Below, piece after piece: positions 1 to 13,018 of a DNA stretch of 64,000 nt. The stretch comes from Chromobotia macracanthus (lineage: Eukaryota > Chordata > Actinopteri > Cypriniformes > Botiidae). The notes beneath the pieces were generated by a model. It made no database searches. It worked only from the letters and a program-made list of their open reading frames with translations, and had not been told where the DNA came from. Where the stretch lies: contig JAZGTH010000015.1 of assembly GCA_036877525.1 (NCBI GenBank), positions 4,103,001-4,167,000 on the forward strand, written 5' to 3'. A program made the position numbers and the translations under genes. Numbering within the stretch: position 1 is the first letter of the stretch; every line of letters begins with the position of its first letter.

Positions 1-23
1 CCAAATATTGACTTGATTATCCC

Positions 24-324
24 TTAAAGGGATAGTTCACCCAAAAATGAAAATTCTTTTATCATTTACTCATCCTCATATCATACCAAACCTGTCTGAC
101 TTTTTGCTTCAGAGGAACACAAAAGATGATATTTTGAGGCATGTTGGTAACCAAACAACAGTAACATCCATTGACTTCCATTGTATGGACACAAAACCAC
201 TGAAACATTTCTCCAAACATCATCTGTTATGTTCCACAGATGGAACAGTCATGTAGGTTTGGAATGACATGAAGATGAGTAAATTATTCATTTGTTTAAT
301 TTTTGAATGTACTGTCCCTTTAAA
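24..324. repeat. palindromic non-autonomous DNA element (TTAAAGGGATAGTTCACCC family)
   Basis: Begins TTAAAGGGATAGTTCACCC and ends GTACTGTCCCTTTAA, with long imperfect inverted arms (AAAATGAAAATTC; TTGACTTCCATTGTATGGAC; TTCCACAG; GATGAGTAAATTATT). This is a very common cyprinid palindromic MITE. Degenerate or partial copies occur at 9862, 13430, 24331, 30829, 42102 and 58186. The short open frame inside it is spurious. Confidence 0.8.
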
Positions 325-715
325 CTTGATTTTGTTCTATGTGAGGTTGGAAGCCAGTCTGAAACCTTTAGGAGGAGCATTCATTCAAATCGCTGGCTGT
401 TACGTTATTGACTGACCGGGCAGTGTGGCAGCCATTGGTCAAGATTCCCTTGAATGAGTCTGTGCCCCACATAGGCCACCCTTGTCAATACAGTCTGGAC
501 ACATCACTGGGATGTGTGCTGTTTAGGACTCAAACCTTGATGCAGTCTTGATACTCGTACCCTGAGCTCCAAATTCAGAAGCTTTATCCAAATCATTTGT
601 AAACCAAATACAAGCAAGCGGAGAAATATTTCGAGAACGTGTAAATACTGAAACCATCTGCAAGTGTTTCTTCCATTTCACAGGCAGCATTTACTCCTGA
701 AGCTTAAAGCAGCAA

Positions 716-958
716 ACTTTTGCCTCTCTGCCACCATCTCTGTTTGAAACATAGAACTGCAGGTTACCTTACGTTCTTTTCTCCATGTATGTTGGAGTCA
801 AATGAAGCTAAACAGACCTGAGAGCTCAAATTATAAATCATTATTATAACTTACTGTTGCAAATTGAGATTGTGTTGAACACTGATCTGTCATGTACTTG
901 CTCAGTAACTGATTTGTGTTCACTTTTAACCCCAAAAAGTTACAGACTGCAGCTTTAA
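716..958 (+). repeat. dispersed repeat copy A (CTTTTGCCTCTCTG...GCAGCTTT)
   Basis: Shares CTTTTGCCTCTCTG, CCATCTCTGTTTGA, TCAAATTATAAATCATT, CTGATCTGT.ATGTACTTG, CAGTAACTGATTT and the ending TTACRGAYTGCAGCTTT with 7978-8232, in the same orientation. No coding potential. Family unknown. Confidence 0.75.
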
Positions 959-1979
959 GAGGCAGGATGACAAGGGTGACCCTTGCGTTTCCATTAGTGC
1001 AAAAGGAATTTGCATAATACCGTTCAAAACAAAACACCAAAGACACGTTGCCTTATGTGTCTCTGTGTCTTCCTAAGTGTTTTTTTTTTTGCTCTTTTGT
1101 CCGGTTTGTGTGTGTTGTTGATGTGTATTTAAGAATCCATTCCTAACGTAACTATATGGCTACATGTATAGGTGTGAATTCATGTGAGAACCGAATTTAG
1201 GATTTTACAGCTAGTGAAAGGAATGCCCTTATAATGGACACACCTTCTCTGTGATCACTTGTACATACAAACACAACAGAAAACCTGTGAATTTCTGTGT
1301 TTATGGCAGTGAGCTTCATTCTCATAGTGTATGCTCGGCCCTAAACCAGCAGCTGTTCTGTGTAATGCCCACATCAGTTCAAATATGTCAAATGGAGAGT
1401 GCATCAAAGTCAATTAATTTAAACTCTGCTAATAGCTTTAACAGTCCAACAATTTGGCACTTTAAATACAAAATGTGTTTGTTAGTTAGTAAAATACACA
1501 AAGCATTCGATCACGTATACAAATGACAAGTGTGGCATTTTTAATACAACTTAGTGCAGATCATTTGTGTACTGAACTCACTCAACATTTAGGCCTTTCT
1601 TTCAAAAAATGGGGAAAGTCAACGCTCTAAATATCCTTGGAAAAACCAAACATGCAGACATAAACCCGTCCCTATTTTCTTTGAAGTGACATGGAGCTAA
1701 ATCTTTGTTTAAATTATGCATTGTTTTCTTCAGTGTCCCGACAGGAAATCCAAGCGTCTTTTGTTTTCTGCCCCATTTTATGTTGCGTTTTAAGAAAATG
1801 CCTAAAGTCAGCACTGAACCCTATAAAAACACTGTGTACATATATTTCCTCTGCCGGGCAGCAGCCAGAATATTAATATTTGTGTGAAGAATATCGTATT
1901 AACTCAGAGAGAACAGTATATTTGACATCAGTTTACGTGTGTGCAGGGAAAACCCGGCCTGGAATATGAGGTCACACAC

Positions 1980-2055
1980 CTTGGATTCTTTCTTCTTGCG
2001 CGGCAGCATAGGCCTCTGAAGGAAAACGATTTGTTTGGTAGCCAAACTTCCATCA
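1980..2055 (-). CDS. rftn1: raftlin exon, residues 424-449 (ATKQIVFLQRP motif); last one inside the window
   Basis: 76 nt between acceptor CTCATCCAG and donor AAG/GTGTGTGA. It encodes SDGSLATKQIVFLQRP and MLPRKKKESK. Human RFTN1 has TKQIVFLQRP and KKKESK at the same place; RFTN2 lacks the latter, so this exon favours RFTN1. It ends in phase 0 with no stop. Human RFTN1 is 578 residues, so roughly 130 C-terminal residues should be encoded beyond the left edge. Confidence 0.93.
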
Positions 2056-2728
2056 CTGGATGAGAGAAAAGACAGAACCGATTAGTTCAGAGAAGATCAA
2101 ATTAGATAATAATGACGGCATGTCTAAAGATGCAATCTTTCTATGTGCACCTCATCTTATTGGGTCTGAATAATCACTGCATGTTATTTTAAGGAAAAAG
2201 TTTATGTTCGTGATTTGTAATCAAATTCTACTGCCTCTGAAATTACTTTTCTTTTTTAGCTGAGCTTTCCAATCCCTGATTCATCCTGTTGCCTCCAACC
2301 ACCTGGTGCAATTCTGGTATGTAACACCAATTTTTTACAATACAAAGAGTAGCCTATATGTAAAATGCTGTTTCAATTGAAAATGTGTCTCACTATGAAA
2401 GTTAATGGCCTTTGAAAGACATTTCTTGAACTGGTTTGGCAAACACAATTTTCTTATGATGTATTTCCTATAGAAACAGAAAGTTAGGTCAGAACATATT
2501 CAAGAGCTTTTTTAATGAAATTGCCAATGTCTTCACAGCACGCCAAAATCATGATTTGCTAATGGTTTTTGCTAGTCAGTGGTATTAATGGGGGTATTAA
2601 TGCAACAAAAATTCGTATTACAGAAAGCATTATATTCGGCAACAGTTTTTTTATCCATAAAGATTTTACTTTTAGAAGTACACTAGTATATAAATGCTTT
2701 TAATGCTAACACACATGGGCTAAAAGCT

Positions 2729-2766
2729 GCAAAACTACAACTACAACGCAAAACTACAACTACAAC
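2729..2766 (+). repeat. 19-bp tandem duplication
   Basis: GCAAAACTACAACTACAAC occurs twice back to back. Confidence 0.85.
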
Positions 2767-2779
2767 GAGTCTTTTGGAA

Positions 2780-2900
2780 CAGGATTTCTTGCTGGTCCAT
2801 GGTGGTTTATAAGCTCCAAGCAGCTTTAACTGAGGTGATGTACCAGGTCCACCAGAAGCTGGTCCAGCTTATCACCATCTACACCAGCTTGGACCAGGTG
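2780..2900. repeat. ACCAGC/GCTGGT-rich repeat
   Basis: Repeated GCTGGTCC, CCAGGTCC, ACCAGCTTGGACCAGGTG motifs. Similar stretches lie at 19665-19850 and 43985-44180; this low-order repeat is widespread in cyprinids. Confidence 0.55.
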
Positions 2901-3779
2901 ATGATCAGTTTTAATGATCAAATAGTGATTTTAGCTGTTTGTTTCCATAAGGACACTCTTTGTGTAACAGTCACTCCATGTTAGCAGTTTTATTAGTTAT
3001 TCAGTATTTATAGCTCCAATAATGCTGGATAAGGCAAAGCCCTGGAGATCTGTTTAAATTGTGTCGCTGTGAGAGTAATTGGAACATTCCAGCATTCAGG
3101 GGGACAAACAAAATATTTGATATCTCTTGTGAAATCCACTAAGTGATGAGCAAATCTTTCTTTCTTGCAGGCTTTGTGTTGGCTTTAGCACAAATATGTG
3201 CATATAGAATGAAGTTATAGATCAGCGTATAAACAAAAGCAAAATTTTGTGTTTTTAGTTTTTTTTAGGAGGGTTCTTACATTTGGAGCAATTTTGCATT
3301 TAGGACTGTTTAGGAAATAAACTCTCTTAAAACAGAACATTGTTGGTTGGTTGTAAAGTGATATTTACCGTGATTTTACTTATCTCTTTCTTGACCGTAC
3401 CAAGTTTATTTCACAATTAGATGATCACAGTTTTAAAAGTGTTATTAAAATATAGCATGAAAAATTGTATGTTTAGTAACAATAGGAAAGTCAGGGTCTG
3501 CGTCAAGATTAAAACAAGGAGATCTAGGCATGAAAGGCATTTGAAAAGTAGCAAAAATAAATGAAGATATGGTTCAAAAGATTAAAGGCAGTTGTTTTAA
3601 TGTAGCCTACATATGCAAAGGTCTGTTAGCGTTAGTGAAAGTCTCCATAGTGAGACTCTCAAGATGGTCGTCAAAACCGTTTTTAGAAGTTGATAACACA
3701 GACACTTCCGAGCTCTGCAATCCTTCAAAAACATGAGGAGTTGTGTTTCTAAACATTTTATCTCGCTCTCACGCTCCTT

Positions 3780-3783
<4 letters not shown>

Positions 3784-3843
<60 letters not shown>
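3784..3843. repeat. (CT)n microsatellite
   Basis: About 30 CT units with one TT interruption near the middle. It creates spurious Ser-Leu and Arg-Glu open frames on the two strands. Confidence 0.95.
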
Positions 3844-3850
<7 letters not shown>

Positions 3851-4469
3851 TCTCTTGCCATTTCTTTAGTGCTCTCTTGCCCTTCTGTTTCTGGCTCCCA
3901 GAGCCCTTACAGAATGCTTCTGTCAAGCTTACAACTAATCTCCCTCCTTAACTTCACACACGAGACTCGCGGCCCACAAGAGCAGCGCGCAATTCTGCTA
4001 CAAATGTCTTACATCAAATGGGCCTTCGTATTTCTGCCATAAACTGGCAATCAATACCAAACATCTCATTCAGCCGTTTTTCTCTCTGCCTATTTTCTTG
4101 CTTGTCTGGGAACTGGATATTTATTCAAGTGCGTCTTGCTTAAATCAAAGAGGCAAAACTGGATTCCTGCAGGTCTCAGCCTATTAAAATGTAAACGAGT
4201 TGCTGGGCTAAAATTACAGTTCTGTCCAAACTCTCGCCAGCATCCAAACTACTCTTCATCTTTACTGTATAGCGGACGACACACGTAGACGTGTGATCTT
4301 CATCATTAAGGGCTTAACTGAACAGTAACTAGCAATCTGGAATGTAATGAATGTACATGCGTACTGTACAATGCATAACAATGAGAAAACTACCTGTGTG
4401 TGGATACATAACAGTTACTGAACCTGCAAATCACAAACTCACAAACACCCACAGGTTGAGTTTTCATGT

Positions 4470-4632
4470 TTGATCATTCTGTACACACTGTATATTCTAT
4501 CCCCCTACACTAACCCTACCTCTAAACTGAACCATCACAGAAAATCCTGCTATTTTAGATGTTCAAAAAAGATTATTCTGTATGTGTTTCCTCATGGGGA
4601 CCCAAAAAATGTCCACACAAGGTCAAATATAT
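4470..4632 (+). repeat. dispersed repeat with telomere-like core, copy A
   Basis: Contains CTGTATATTCTATCCCCC, ACTAACCCTACCTCTAAACT and CTCATGGGGACC, in the same order as 6868-7112. A common cyprinid interspersed repeat. Confidence 0.65.
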
Positions 4633-6737
4633 TATGGTTTTTGGCATGTTCCATGGTCATTCTATGATATTTTTTCATGTACTATGGTAATACTATGATA
4701 TTCTTTAAGTCAGTACATTACTTCCATGTTGTATTAGTCTAGAGTTACACTCAAATATTTCTAGTATAAAATATTTCATAGCTTGGAAAATGATATTCAC
4801 TACAGACATTTGCATTAATTCTGTAATTTCCATGATTTCTCCAGGTCTGTAATTTCCAGGTTTTCCATGACTATACACAACCCAGTTTGAAGTACAGTGG
4901 AATGTATATAAGTACAGTCGTTCAGTACAATATCATATATCAAACTACAGTACCACGAGTATTACCGTCTGACATCATCATTATACTGCCACAGTACTTT
5001 TTTTCCAGTGCCACCCAGGAAAACAAGGGCAGCAGCTCCAGGACACTGAAGAGTGAGGCTTCTGTTGTATCTAGGACAGCGTTTTGATTAATTAGCTACA
5101 TGGCTGCTGTTTTGCGTTTTGGCATTTCGTGAAAGTTTTAAAATAGGCTCGTAATTAATCAGCAGAATTTGTGGGACGTATAGAATGCTGAAGTTTGAAA
5201 GAGAGGCCACCGAGAGCTCGGCCAAGGGTTTGACAGATGGAGATTACACGGTGAACTTCTGTTCGACATCGCCGGAAGCTTCTGCTAGCCGTTACGGGAG
5301 TCATCAGTTAGCTTGTATTGACATTTCATTACGGCGGGCAAACAGTCACGCTGTTCTACCGCCTTACTGACTGTGCCAGACTCGGTGAGATACTGCTGTG
5401 CAGTTTATACCCTGAGAACTTTGTCACAGCTGACATTTGGCACATACCATTATTCTTTGCGGGTTGTACTATTATTCTCAGCAGGTGGAATAATTGAAGT
5501 ATTGACACCCCACTATGAGATGCACAAAATCAATTTATCACTTCATGTTTCACATCTTTTAAACCCTGTTTACACTGACAGTGATTTGATTACTGAAGTT
5601 CACCTAGTGTTCACTCTAGTGGGCGAAGTGCTCGTTCCTACTAACAGCACACCTAACCGTAAGGTTAGAAAATGTGATCGTAATTGTGATGTATTGCTGG
5701 TACAAATAAGATGCCATTCTATACTGACAAGGATGTAGTTTTTTTTGCCACAAAATAAATGAATTCTGGAGAGGAAAGCATTTGAATTTAAATTACAGCA
5801 GCGAATAATACATCAGATCGTGCAGAGGATGAATAATTATCAATGCATGAATCAGACTCGCACAGATTCTGACACAGTTTTTCATGCATCATGTTTTAAA
5901 TTATATCCTTGAATGTGGGCAGAGACAAATCATACAGAGCAGTAACATCACTCAAAGTAACAGTAAGCTTTCCTCCTGCTTGCAGACACTCATGTGAAAT
6001 ACAGTATCACAGGAGACGATTCACATGAGCAGCTTCGCTTTCATTGGTAGTCGCCATAGCGATGCAAACTTTCCTCAACAGTGGTGCGTCACCGGACATG
6101 CCCACACAGCATCGCCAGAGGTCGGTCAGTAATTACTGACTGTAAGTGACTTTGCTGTAGGTGCCTCTAACAGAGCTGCCCTGTGAAAGTAATCTTAATA
6201 TGCCAAAATTTAAGGCTGTGTCCCAACTCGCAACTCTCTTTACTATGTAGTGCACAAGATTAGGGTTGTGTTCTAATATATATTAACAGTATGCCAATGG
6301 TGTCCAGATGGTGTACCTCTCCAGTGTATTTTTCATGCAGGCATCCATGCATTCTTTGGTCTTAAATTACCCACAACCTTCTGTGCTATTGAAGAGGAGT
6401 TTGTGTCTGTATTCTTTCTTTTTAGTTCATAATGGTTTGTGCAAGTGGGCAGGCACTGCTGTTGGTGCAGTTTGCATTTCCATGGTGACCGCAACTTCTC
6501 TGATTAGTGGATCTCGTGTCAGGATTATGGTTAGTGTAATTCTTTACAAGGATGTTGGCAATTAAACGTGATTTTTGTATATGAAGTTAAAATCACACTG
6601 ACTTATCGCTTTTGTAGATTCATTTAAAATTGCTTAACATCCTGTATGTTATTGCAGAAAAAATCCTTATAGAGAAAATGAATGGGGTTTTACTTTGAGA
6701 TCCCAGAATTAGATGCAGAGGAGTTTGTGTACTGTAC

Positions 6738-6841
6738 CTGTTTTTCCTAACAATAGGTGTAGGCAGCACACAAGTGAGTCTCCATCCAAACGAGGCCAGT
6801 GACTGCAGCAGTGGAATGTAGTCTGTCTTCACCTTTACACC
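6738..6841 (-). CDS. rftn1: raftlin exon, residues 390-424 (TCVLPTP motif)
   Basis: 104 nt between acceptor TTCTTCAG and donor AG/GTACAG. It encodes GVKVKTDYIPLLQSLASFGW and RLTCVLPTPIVRKN, matching human VQTDYVPLLNSLAAYGW and LTCVLPTPVV. It enters in phase 0 and leaves in phase 2. A CA dinucleotide run lies a few bases upstream of the acceptor in the intron. Confidence 0.95.
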
Positions 6842-6867
6842 CTGAAGAACACACACACACACATGTT

Positions 6868-7112
6868 AGGTTTCTATGTTTTATGGAGACTTTTCATAGA
6901 CATAATGACTTTCATACTGTACAGACTTTATATTCTATCCCCTAACCCTCACCCTACCATAAACCTAACCCTTACGAAAAGATTTTTGCATTTTTACATT
7001 TTCAAAAAAAGCAGCATTTAGTATGTCCCCACGAGAGCAATTGATTATTAAACAATGTAGGTGTGTGTGACTTCTCCATCCTTGTGGGGACATTTGGTCT
7101 CTACAATGGTAG
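6868..7112 (+). repeat. dispersed repeat with telomere-like core, copy B
   Basis: TATGGAGACTTTTCATAGAC, CTATCCCCTAACCCTCACCC, CCATAAACCTAACCCTTAC, GCAGCATTTAGTATGT and CTTGTGGGGACATTTGGTC. Related to 4470-4632. Confidence 0.75.
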
Positions 7113-7977
7113 AAAAACAAGAACACACACACACTTTCCAGCACTTCATTAGAAACATGCACTTCATGCATAATGGGCTGTTGCATCACACTGCGAGAGA
7201 GAACAAACTCGGTGACTGAATTCAAAGTGATAACGATCATAGTTTAATTTCCTTTCAGCTCTTATAACAGCTGCTGATATAAAGATGTATTGTATGCAGA
7301 GATCATGAGTGCCTTTATGTGTAATTCAGAGAACGGTGTTAATGAAATTCTGCTGTTTTGAGCAGTTAGAGGTTGTACTGTGGTTTCAAAGTGAATGCAT
7401 GTGTTCTCATTTCAGTAGGAGAACACAGGAAGTCATTGCGGTTTAACGGCACCTGTCCTCAGAACAAGTCAGTCGCGTGTCGGTTGCGCTCAGACAGCAC
7501 GCAAACACTCATAATGATAACACGTGGTTGTGCTACATGATAACACTTTACACACAACTATATGTCGCAGGTTTTGGCACAGTTGCACGAGTACATGCTT
7601 TGCAATTAGGTGTGAGTCACTCTGGGAAAGTTCACAATCATTAGTTAACAATATTATGATTTCACAGAGGCTCTAATTCAGCTCTTCTTTTTCTACAGTC
7701 TGTTGCAAACCTAGTGAACGTCTTCCTGTCTAGCTGCTGTCGACATAGACAGCTGTCTTTTAAACTAGCATCAAACAAGTAATGGAGCTGACTGTTTTAG
7801 AAATCTCTAGATAGAAAGCAATTTTGTGGGTCATACAAAATATCAATACATGCACAAAATAAGCACACTTGATGCACACAAAAATTGGGTAATATAGTGA
7901 ATTTTTACCTAAATTTCAGCAATATTTTTTGGTATTGAATAAACTATGCTTGTAATTAACCTTTCCTGCAAGGTGTG

Positions 7978-8232
7978 ACTTTTGCCTCTCTGTCGCCATC
8001 TCTGTTTGACACATAAAATTGCATCTTACTTTACGCACTTTTCTTTACATACGTTAAAGTCAAATGAAATCAAACTGACGTTTTCCCGGGACGCTACAGT
8101 TCAAATTATAAATCATTCTTATAAGCTTAATCAGGGGATAGAGACAGTTTTGAAGACTGATCTGTTATGTACTTGTTCAGTAACTGATTTTGTTATTTTT
8201 AGCCAAATAAAGTTACGGATTGCAGCTTTCAC
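7978..8232 (+). repeat. dispersed repeat copy B (pair of 716-958)
   Basis: Same order of shared blocks as 716-958, ending GTTACGGATTGCAGCTTT. Direct orientation, about 7.3 kb apart. Confidence 0.75.
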
Positions 8233-8938
8233 GTTGTCCACCTTGGACAGATTTTTGGGGGGGTTCACAATGCATTATGGGATTGCATTCTCTGTGATAG
8301 ATACATGTGATGCCTTCATGACGCCTTCAAACGCTGGTTTTTAGCTCACTAGGTTTTGGAACAGAGCCACAGTCTAAGTTTAGTCCTCTGTGAGAAATGT
8401 GTTTCAACACCCATCCCAGTTATGAAGCCCTTTCGCCCAGATTGGTGGAATTGTTGTGGATCGTGCATTCGAGGTTGTGTTGAAATGGTTTCTGGGTGTT
8501 TTGCATTGGCCAGCACCACAGCAGCAGTGGGCCTGGGGGGATCCAGATATGTGATAAGAGGTTTTGATTGGAAACAGTCCCAGTAGTCGCCCCTGTAAAC
8601 AGCACTCCACACTTAAAATAAAAGCAGGAATGAGAAAATATGGTCTTTAATGGCTTTAAGGGGTTGTGTCAACATCTACACATGGTAGAAGTGCTACACT
8701 CTTTCAGCATGGTGTTCAGTGAAATAGAGCAGAACAAAGACTCTTCTAGAAAAAATAAAAGTCTTAAAATCGACAACAAATGCGGTTTGCAAACCATTTT
8801 ACTTTCATAATGTCAGTGGCATGCCGCAAATCGCACTCCACAAGGAGTGTGAACACTGTGGCATTTTCAAAACATTGTTTGTATAATTTAATCCAAAGCA
8901 TATTTAAAAGTATAAATGCATTATTAAATTTAGTGTTA

Positions 8939-9115
8939 TAGACTCAAAGGTTCTTAAAAGAACCATTTTGTCTTACCTTTTAATAGTCTGGAGAACCTTT
9001 TTCCACTACAAAGAACCTTTAGTGAAACAGAATGGTGCTACAGATGTTCTTAATGGAATCATACAGCCAAAAATGGTTCTTCTGTGGCTTTGTGAAGCAT
9101 TTTTTTAAAAGTGTT
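8939..9115. repeat. AAAGAACC/GGTTCTTT palindromic MITE, copy A
   Basis: AAGGTTCTTAAAAGAACCATTT at the left, GAACCTTTTTCCACTACAAAG in the middle, AAAAATGGTTCTTCTGTGG to the right. The same family is at 18925-19110. Confidence 0.65.
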
Positions 9116-9229
9116 TCTGTACACTGAAAACACTTAAAAGGATAAGCATGCCGTCAGAAACGACAAGATTATGGGATTGATTTTCAGGAAATACATGGAT
9201 TGATCAAATGTAAGACCTTAAAAGCACAA

Positions 9230-9275
9230 GTCACTTCGGATAAAAGCATCTGCCAAATGCAAAAACGTAAATTGA
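9230..9275 (+). repeat. SINE 3' tail remnant
   Basis: AAGTCACTTCGGATAAAAGC followed by ATCTGCCAAATGC, the common fish SINE tail seen complete at 24192-24330. Confidence 0.6.
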
Positions 9276-9861
9276 TGTAAATAACCGTTAACATTTAAAG
9301 AAGCTTTCAAGGCAGTTTTTAGACTCTCACTCAGCCTTCCCATTCTCGACAGCTAAAAATAGGCCTGCCTTATATCACACCTATATCACACTTTTCCATT
9401 CCAGGTTCTTCGGAACACCATATCTGTCATAGATGTTCTGATGTCTGGCTATAAATAACCTAATGATCTGACACCAGCAAGTTCTCTACAGAAACTTCGA
9501 AACATTATAAAGTTACAAAAAAAACTCAGGAAATTGCATTAGCTCATTTCCATACTTGGATTTTTATGAACTGAGCCTCCATTGATCTCAACGAGTCCAT
9601 CTAACACACATTCACAGCGACGGAGAGCCACCGTGTTCTTTGAATCCATGGGGTGCATATTTTTATCACCTCTGCAGGAGCCATAAAGGTTACATTGCCA
9701 AAGGATGCGTTTTAATGGCCTACCTACAGTCTCGATATCACACTGTTCCAATGACTGTCGTGACCTTCAGACTTCACTTTCTGCTCCAACTACATGCTAA
9801 ATATATTATGCCAGAAAAATATTTCATAGCTCTGAGGTGAATCTTGCATAGCTCAGGTCAC

Positions 9862-10235
9862 TTAAAGGTGTAGGTCACACAAAAATGTAAAATCTGTCAT
9901 TATTTACTGTCGTTTATGTTGTTTCAAATCTTTATGCATCTCTTTTCGTACATCGACAGTTTACAAGCACCACACGGCTGTCAGGCTTCAGAGAAAAAAA
10001 ACGTCATCTTCACTGAAGCTCCATGTTTTGGTCTTTTTCTCACATGAATGGTTTGGCGTAATACATCTTGAATTACAGTGAGGTGACTTTTATGATACTT
10101 ATAATGTTTTATGTCTTTTGAGCTCGACGGCACCAGACCACTATAATCTGTCATTGTGTAATGTGAACTGCCTAACAATTTGTGATCAAAGCTCTACTTT
10201 TGTGTTCCACAGAAACAAATAAATAACTGGACTGG
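9862..10235. repeat. degenerate palindromic DNA element (TTAAAGG...TTCAC family)
   Basis: Left arm TTAAAGGTGTAGGTCACACA and AAAATGTAAAATCTGTCATT; right part TTTTGTGTTCCACAGAAACA. Interior diverged. Confidence 0.45.
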
Positions 10236-10552
10236 AAACAACATTAGTATGCGAGTAAAAAAATGATTGAATTTCATTTATCATAGAATAGAGCTAAAAA
10301 TTGTGTGGATAGCTTAGCATAGCTTACATAGTTTGGGTGAATTTGATGAGAATTCATTCTGAAATCTCTGACTTTTGTAGATTTGTTATCTGGGTCAAGT
10401 TTGAGAGATGTTTGTTTTTCATACTTAATATGCTGTTTTTCTTTGAAACTTTGTTAAAAGATTCATTACTTATGTGCATCTTGATGTGACCATGCCAAGT
10501 TAATCTTATTTGACCTCTATTTGTGTTTTTGGTAACTGTTAACAGGAGTTTT

Positions 10553-10848
10553 GTTGTGCTTGGAACAGTAACTAACAGATAATGTTCTCAGAACTTTGGC
10601 TAATGTTCTCTCTACATTTTCTCAGTCAACGTTTTCAAAAAGTTGTGCGGTAACGGTAATAGAAAATGTTGTAATGTTATATATATCAAAATGTTCGTCT
10701 TAAACAATAACGTCAATACAACGTTTAACAGACTGGATCTTTTGAATGTATCCAGAACATTCACAATAAAATTTTTAACATTTTTGTTACTTAATGGAAA
10801 CATTAGGGCAATGTTCTTACAACCTAAAATTGCTAGCTATGTTTACAT
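10553..10848 (+). mobile_element. CAGCTAAC-element, copy 1
   Basis: Order of family landmarks: CTAACAGATAATGTTCTCAG, TTTGGCTAATGTTCTC, TTAATGGAAACATTAGGGCA, CTTACAACCTAAAATTGCTAGC. Ends diverged. About 300 bp, no coding capacity. Confidence 0.75.
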
Positions 10849-12434
10849 AGCTGCCATACAGTGTTATTAACATGTTGACCCGATGCACTTTGTCAGAGCT
10901 TTCTCATCTCAGTCCAGTGAGAAACCTTCATCACTTACAGATCAACAAACCCAGTCTGGTATAATCCAAGCATCTGAAGATCTGCTGTAAAAAACAGTTG
11001 AGTTATTAAACTGTACAGACATGGGCAGCTTCAAAACATAGCAGACGAGTTTGATCCTGGTTATTAGATAGACATGAATAATTTGGGAAAGAAAATCATA
11101 ACAAATCAGACTGAATTTCACATTGAACCTTCAGACGCCAGAGTCAGAGGAATTGGTTTTAGCAGTCGCTGGAGTTCTTCCAAACATGAGCATATGTGTA
11201 CTCACAGATTGTTCCTGGATAGGATGCAGGTATAACACATTGTGCTACTGTTTTTATATTCATGTTAATCACTGTAATTTCCATCTCATTCTACAGTGAC
11301 CAGAAAATGCCGGTGGAATACTGTATACATTTTAGAAACAATGTCACAGAGGATTTGTCGTGACCTGTGGTTGCTAGGTGATTACAATGTCAGTATGACG
11401 TGTGACGTCCACGGCAACAACAGGACAGAGTTTAACCTTCTTGCTGAACTGCACAATGCATGTTGCAGTATTGCGAGCATACAGAGGCTTTTTAAAGTAT
11501 TCCACATGCTTAATAATGCGGCGAGTTCGCTGTCAGTGTAATAAAGGACCGTTAAGGCAATTTCCCCCTCAGTGCATCAAAACTAATAAGTGTTGCCGGC
11601 GAGTAAATCTTCAGAGATTATTCCTCAAGGAAATCTAAAATGGAAAACTGTTTTTAGTTGTTGTGGTTCAAGGGCTAAGCCCTGCTACCCGAGAGCCCTC
11701 ATTGCATTACATGTCCAAGGTTACATAGATATTGATTTTTTCCTTACAGCAGGAATAGAGGCCTCACTCAATTTGACCAGTATTGAACAAACAGGGCTCA
11801 TTTACCCAGAACAAGTACTTAAGAGATTGGTGCATATGTTTAAATCGTTATGTAGTGTTTTTTCTCAGATTTTGAGCTAGCTAAATAAATGTAATGCGTT
11901 AATAAAAATGAATACAAAGCGTGTCATCATTATAAATAACCGCTTGTGGAGCTGTATTAAAAGCACTTTCAAACTACCATCAGAATGTCATGAGTATTAT
12001 GCAGGAACTCACTAACTGTATTAGACAAACATGATTTACGAGACATGTAAAATGTAAACACGTGAACACATTGAAGACAGAAATATCTGTGACAGAATAT
12101 AAGATGATTGATTGTCTGACTGTACACACTGTGAGCAGCTGGACGTATCAATTCAAAACGTCTCCATGCATTAACAAAAAGATCCTTCTGCCCAATGAAA
12201 CCGTGCCTGTATGTATCGTTCTGATGTTTTGGAATATACATCCTCGTGCCCTTACAGAATACTATTATTGAGCAGTAGTTACAATATCCTTAAATTACAG
12301 TCGCACGGAATGCTGGGAAATGTCAAGCTGGCTTCCATTTGAATGCAGCCCATCAGCCGAGCAGTGCTGAATAATATTGGACAGAAACAGTGTGTCCTTA
12401 CCAGCTACAGAAAAACCTGTCACGGCTCAGTAGA

Positions 12435-12436
<2 letters not shown>

Positions 12437-12474
<38 letters not shown>
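12437..12474. repeat. (AG)n microsatellite
   Basis: About 18 AG units. Confidence 0.95.
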
Positions 12475-12476
<2 letters not shown>

Positions 12477-12569
12477 GTAGGATTATAAAATAAACCTCAA
12501 AACTCGATTACGACGATAGCATCAGTACACAGCGCTAACTAACACAACATTTCCTAGTTCAGACTCTAT

Positions 12570-12596
12570 ACACACACACACACACACACACACACA
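12570..12596. repeat. (CA)n microsatellite
   Basis: About 13 CA units. Confidence 0.95.
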
Positions 12597-12961
12597 TCCT
12601 AAGTGTGACCAACCAGAGAAGAATCAATGCTGTACTGGCTAATATCTGATGTAGGGCTTCAGTGTTAGTGGGCAGCAGAGTCCATTACTGTCACTCAGAC
12701 ATGACTTCTGATGTGCCGGGGGATTTGCTCCCTTTGTGTAGTTTAAAGTTTATTTCAAGACACTTTTGTGTAGTTTTGCCTTGTGTAGGTTTGTTAGTGA
12801 TTTGTGCAGGTAATTTGACGGCTGTGTGGCACGGTCGCGCATAAACAGGCATTTACAATAATACCACGTATTCTGTGTATTTTTGTATCTGTGTTTTTTT
12901 TAATAAATCTTTTCTTTTTGCCTTATTTCTATACTGTTTCTAGGTCTCCACGAGTTAAAAA

Positions 12962-13018
12962 TTAGTTTGCGTAAAGCTGCTTTGTAACAATGCAAAATTC
13001 TGAAAAGCGCTATTAAAG
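12962..13018 (+). repeat. short interspersed repeat fragment (AAAGCTGCTTTG...AAAAGCGCTAT)
   Basis: GTAAAGCTGCTTTGTAACAA and CTGAAAAGCGCTATTAAA. The reverse complement is found at 63050-63118 (GCGCTTTTCA...AAAGCAGCTTTAC). Confidence 0.6.

Larger units (their letters stand above)
1..1979 (-). other. raftlin intron following the last visible exon (partial)
   Basis: Starts at the GTGTGTGA donor at 1979 and runs off the window. It holds a palindromic element (24-324) and an old dispersed repeat (716-958). No further raftlin exon is visible. Confidence 0.75.
2056..6737 (-). other. raftlin intron (residue 424)
   Basis: Non-coding by inspection. It contains a 19-bp tandem pair, ACCAGC-type repeat, a CT microsatellite and a telomere-motif repeat listed separately. 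Open frames at 5185-5738 show no recognisable domain. Confidence 0.7.

Noticed and set aside
24..324. Hairpin RNA or inverted-repeat array of special interest
   Set aside because: It is a member of a very abundant cyprinid palindromic element; several other copies are present in this window.
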